Of a DNA stretch of 7,625 nucleotides, positions 5,705-7,625 are shown in pieces. A program made the translations under genes and the position numbers. This DNA is from PNKC01 sp038323265. GTDB lineage: Bacteria > Chloroflexota > Dehalococcoidia > Tepidiformales > Tepidiformaceae. How positions within the stretch are numbered: position 1 is the stretch's first letter; each line of letters starts with the position of its first letter. The stretch lies in contig JBBQGT010000146.1 in assembly GCA_038323265.1 (NCBI GenBank), forward strand, positions 1-7,625. The letters are read 5' to 3'. The notes under the pieces are model-generated. The model was not told the DNA's origin. It saw only the letters and a list, made by a program, of their open reading frames with translations, and did not search any database.

Positions 5705-6625
5705 ATGAGAATCCTTGTTACTGGCGGAGCCGGGTTCATCGGTTCGCATGTCGTTGAAGCGTATGTAGCGGCTGGCCACGACGTCCGGGTGATCGACAAC
5801 CTCTCGACTGGTCGCCGAGCGAACGTCGCGAACGTCGTGCAGCTTGACGAAGTGGATATCCATTCGAACGAGACGGCACGAGTGTTTGAAGAGTTCAAGC
5901 CGGAGATTGTGAACCACCTCGCGGCGCAGGCGAGCGTAAAACTGAGCAGCGGCGACCCGGTAGGCGACCTGGAAGTGAACGGCGGCGGGACAGCGCGAAT
6001 CGCTGACCTTTCGGTGCGGAATGGCGTGAGGAAGGTGATCTATTCCTCGACGGGCGGGGCGCTCTACGGCGAGCCGGATTTTGTACCGGTGACCGAGGCT
6101 CACCCGATAAAGGCGCTGTCTCCGTACGGCACCTCGAAGCGCGTGGGCGAAATCTACCTTGATCTCTACCAGCGCACGCAGGGACTGAACTACACGATCC
6201 TGCGCTACGCCAATGCCTACGGCCCGCGACAAGACCCGCACGGCGAGGCCGGAGTCTGCGCGATTTTCACCGGCCTTCTGCTCTCCGGCAAAGAGTGCAC
6301 GATCGACGGCGATGGGGAGCAGCAGAAGGACTACGTCTACGTCGGGGACATTGCTCGGGCGAACGTATTGGCGCTCGCAAACGGCGACGGGCAGGCGCTG
6401 AATATCGGCACCGGGCACGGGATCTCGGTCAACGAGATCTTCTCGACGCTGCAGAAAGCGACCGGGAGTACCGCGCCGGCACGTCACGGTCCGCCGCGTC
6501 CCGGCGACGTGCGGAACATCTGGCTGGACGCTTCGCTGGCGAAGACGGTGCTGGGCTGGGAGCCGCAGGTAACGTTCGCGGATGGCATCCAGGCGGCGGT
6601 CGATTGGCTGCGAGCGAGCAGTTAG
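5705..6625 (+). CDS. NAD-dependent epimerase/dehydratase (UDP-glucose 4-epimerase-like, extended SDR)
   Basis: This 306-residue extended short-chain dehydrogenase is predicted to act on an NDP-sugar in cell-surface polysaccharide precursor supply. The NAD-binding glycine motif is TGGAGFIGSH (6-15), followed by DNLSTG (31-36), whose Asp31 favours NAD(H). HLAAQASV (71-78) is the usual strand-4 block. Catalytic residues are visible: YSSTGGALYGEP with S115/T116, and YGTSK with Y141 and K145. RYANAYGPRQDP (168-179) and DYVYVGDIARA (209-219) are GalE/WbpP-type substrate-side motifs, and RPGDVRNIWLDASLAKTVLGWEP (265-287) closes the fold. The length is slightly short of the roughly 310-340 usual for GalE, but no domain is missing. 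The exact sugar is unknown; 4-epimerase is the best guess, with dehydratases the alternative. Start at 5705 is fixed by AGGGAGG. Its TAG overlaps the stop of the opposite-strand gene by 4 nt. Confidence 0.9.
   Translation: MRILVTGGAGFIGSHVVEAYVAAGHDVRVIDNLSTGRRANVANVVQLDEVDIHSNETARVFEEFKPEIVNHLAAQASVKLSSGDPVGDLEVNGGGTARIADLSVRNGVRKVIYSSTGGALYGEPDFVPVTEAHPIKALSPYGTSKRVGEIYLDLYQRTQGLNYTILRYANAYGPRQDPHGEAGVCAIFTGLLLSGKECTIDGDGEQQKDYVYVGDIARANVLALANGDGQALNIGTGHGISVNEIFSTLQKATGSTAPARHGPPRPGDVRNIWLDASLAKTVLGWEPQVTFADGIQAAVDWLRASS
6622..6625. other. Four-base tail-to-tail overlap of two stop codons
   Basis: The four bases TTAG contain TAG (plus strand, epimerase, 6623-6625) and TAA (minus strand, PPOX gene, 6622-6624). 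The two genes therefore share stop codons, leaving no room for a terminator between them. Confidence 0.9.
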
Positions 6626-7170
6626 CGCGGCGTCGGCGCTTTCGAGACCAGTTCACCGCCCACTGGCATGCCATCGACGAACTCACGAGGCTCGGTCTTT
6701 CGTTCGCACCATTTGTCCAGAGTGTCGCGATCTTCAACGAATTCCATGCGCGGCACAGCGTAGCCGCAGGACGTCTGCACCCTTTCGACTTCGACGAAGA
6801 ACGCCTGGCGGACGAAGGGGTGGAGGTCGTGGCCGAAAGCGTTGCGGTGCTGGCGAACGAGCGGGTCATCCACCGCGACGCGGCTGATCTGGCCGTAGAG
6901 GCGCACGATGCTCGCAGTAGGCCCGAAGCTGCAAAACATCAGGGTAACGCGGCCATTTTCGGCGCTATGTTTGGCGGTCTCGTTGCCGCTTCCGGGGTAG
7001 TCCAGATAGCCAACGAGGTTCGGTCCGAGGATCCGCAGGAGGTTTCGGCCCTTGGGCGAAAGGTTGACGGTGCTGCCGGGGTCGCCCCCGGCGGTTGCCA
7101 CGAAAAACATATGCTGATCTTCGATGAACTTCCGGCGTTCATCGTCGATTACGTCGAACCAGTCAGCCAC
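6622..7170 (-). CDS. Pyridoxamine 5'-phosphate oxidase (PPOX) family protein
   Basis: This 182-residue protein is predicted to have the split-barrel FMN/F420-binding fold of the PPOX superfamily. Recognisable elements are WFDVIDDERRKFIEDQHMFFVATA (4-27), VNLSPKGRNLLRILGPN (35-51), YLDYPGSGNETAKH (55-68), NGRVTLMFCSF (72-82), IVRLYGQ (88-94) and the subgroup mark VQTSCGYAVPRMEF (131-144). The NLSPKG and SGNET blocks mark the general-stress / flavin-nucleotide-binding-like subgroup rather than the vitamin B6 enzyme itself, so a vitamin B6 role should not be assumed. The GTG at 7170 was chosen because GGGGGA lies 5 nt before it (7176-7181) and the family N-terminus begins there. The frame is open to a TTG at 7311, but those 47 residues do not resemble the family. 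The exact substrate is unknown. It may be monocistronic, with 186 nt to the upstream gene. Confidence 0.88.
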   Translation of the reverse strand: MADWFDVIDDERRKFIEDQHMFFVATAGGDPGSTVNLSPKGRNLLRILGPNLVGYLDYPGSGNETAKHSAENGRVTLMFCSFGPTASIVRLYGQISRVAVDDPLVRQHRNAFGHDLHPFVRQAFFVEVERVQTSCGYAVPRMEFVEDRDTLDKWCERKTEPREFVDGMPVGGELVSKAPTPR

Positions 7171-7356
7171 ACATTTCCCCCGAGCGGCGATTTCGAAAGC
7201 CCAGTATGGGGGATTAGGATTCTCGGCGGCACTACCACTTTTGGGGATCGATGCGCACCAAAGGCGGACGGAGTGGAGCCGTAGCGACTCGCTGCAGAAC
7301 CTGGTTCCCAATTCGACCTTGACAGGGTGGCCGGGTAGACCGGTACCTGCCGCGGC
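7171..7356. other. Short intergenic region upstream of the PPOX-family gene
   Basis: This 186-nt stretch separates alanine dehydrogenase from the PPOX-family gene, both on the minus strand, and should hold the end of one transcript and the promoter of the other. I could not pick out a convincing -10/-35 pair on the minus strand. A palindrome GCCGCGGC follows directly after the alanine dehydrogenase stop, and GGTA/TACC arms occur near 7334-7347. Neither is strong enough to call a terminator. Confidence 0.4.
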
Positions 7357-7623
7357 TTAGAGGAAGGGATTCGCGGCGGACGTCAGGCCGAACGTGTCGG
7401 CCACCGGGCCGCGCACGAGCTTGCCTTCGTAGGTGCTAAGCGATTCGGCAAGCGCGCGATCCGCGCTGAGCGCGCCAGCCACGCCGAATCGCGCGAGGGC
7501 CTCGACGTACGGCAGCGTGGCGCTGGTGAGGGCCTGGGTACTTGTCTGGGGGACTGCCCCGGGCATGTTACCGACGCAATAGTGCACCACCCCCTCTTCG
7601 ATGTATGTCGGGTCGCTGTGGGT
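7357..7623 (-). CDS. ald: Alanine dehydrogenase, C-terminal 88 residues (5' end outside window)
   Basis: The open frame enters from the right edge on the minus strand and ends at TAA (7357-7359). Its first complete codon here is 7621-7623. Alanine dehydrogenase interconverts L-alanine and pyruvate with NAD and ammonia, and is usually a hexamer of about 370 residues, so about a quarter is present. The diagnostic segment is THSDPTYIEEGVVHYCVGNMPGAVPQTST, which closely follows the conserved THxDPTY...VVHYxVANMPGAVPRTST region of the family. The next block, ALTSATLPYVEALARFG, also fits. Downstream, LSTYEGKLVRGPVADTFGL corresponds to the usual 'gLN-y-GKvty-aVA-a-gl' end. The Asn of the common VANMPGAVPRTST form is kept, while the Ala is Gly and the Arg is Gln. 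No strong terminator follows; only weak pairing is visible in 7330-7350. Confidence 0.92.
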   Translation of the reverse strand, partial: THSDPTYIEEGVVHYCVGNMPGAVPQTSTQALTSATLPYVEALARFGVAGALSADRALAESLSTYEGKLVRGPVADTFGLTSAANPFL

Positions 7624-7625
7624 CG

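Noticed and set aside
6295..7284. Plus-strand open frame (329 codons) crossing the end of the epimerase and the PPOX gene
   Set aside because: It runs in the wrong frame through the epimerase and antisense to a gene with strong PPOX motifs. No family resemblance.
7171..7311. TTG start adding 47 residues to the PPOX-family protein
   Set aside because: The extension is not family-like, and GTG 7170 has a GGGGGA ribosome site and the expected N-terminus.
7319..7324. Perfect TTGACA on the plus strand
   Set aside because: No acceptable -10 follows at 16-19 nt, and transcription would run antisense into alanine dehydrogenase. Treated as chance.

Overview
The window is GC-rich, densely coded bacterial chromosomal DNA. 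It carries eight recognisable genes or gene ends plus one small truncated gene. The mix of families is an F420-type luciferase-like oxidoreductase, a Baeyer-Villiger monooxygenase, a lipoprotein with an AMIN-like domain, a short citrate synthase, a PPOX-family flavoprotein and an alanine dehydrogenase. Together these suggest an environmental Chloroflexota (Dehalococcoidia-like) or actinobacterial genome. That placement is inferred from family resemblance only; there is no rRNA or other marker gene here.

Layout. At the left edge is the end of a cupin-domain gene (2-175, +). It overlaps the start of a luciferase-like monooxygenase family gene (172-1233, +) through an ATGA junction. A Baeyer-Villiger / flavin-containing monooxygenase (1254-2894, -) converges on it with a 20-nt gap. 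Upstream of the monooxygenase lies a 550-nt stretch without an intact gene. It holds two operator-like inverted repeats and a 55-codon remnant of a nucleotidyltransferase (3231-3398, -). Next come a lipoprotein (3446-4102, -), a strong stem-loop (core 4139-4173) and citrate synthase (4196-5326, -).

A 378-nt divergent intergenic region separates citrate synthase from an NAD-dependent epimerase/dehydratase (5705-6625, +). That gene's stop codon overlaps the stop codon of a convergent PPOX-family gene (6622-7170, -). The right edge holds the C-terminal part of alanine dehydrogenase (7357 to beyond 7625, -).

The genes do not form one pathway. The left half holds two flavin/F420 redox enzymes and a cupin that could belong to oxidation of organic substrates. 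Citrate synthase and alanine dehydrogenase are central metabolism, and the epimerase handles nucleotide sugars. Only cupin-oxidoreductase looks translationally coupled; citrate synthase-lipoprotein could be partly cotranscribed across the stem-loop. I see no CRISPR array, tRNA, rRNA, insertion sequence or convincing new multigene system. The points most worth a second look are the unannotated nucleotidyltransferase remnant, the operator-like palindrome in front of the monooxygenase, and the wobble-preserved stem-loop after citrate synthase.
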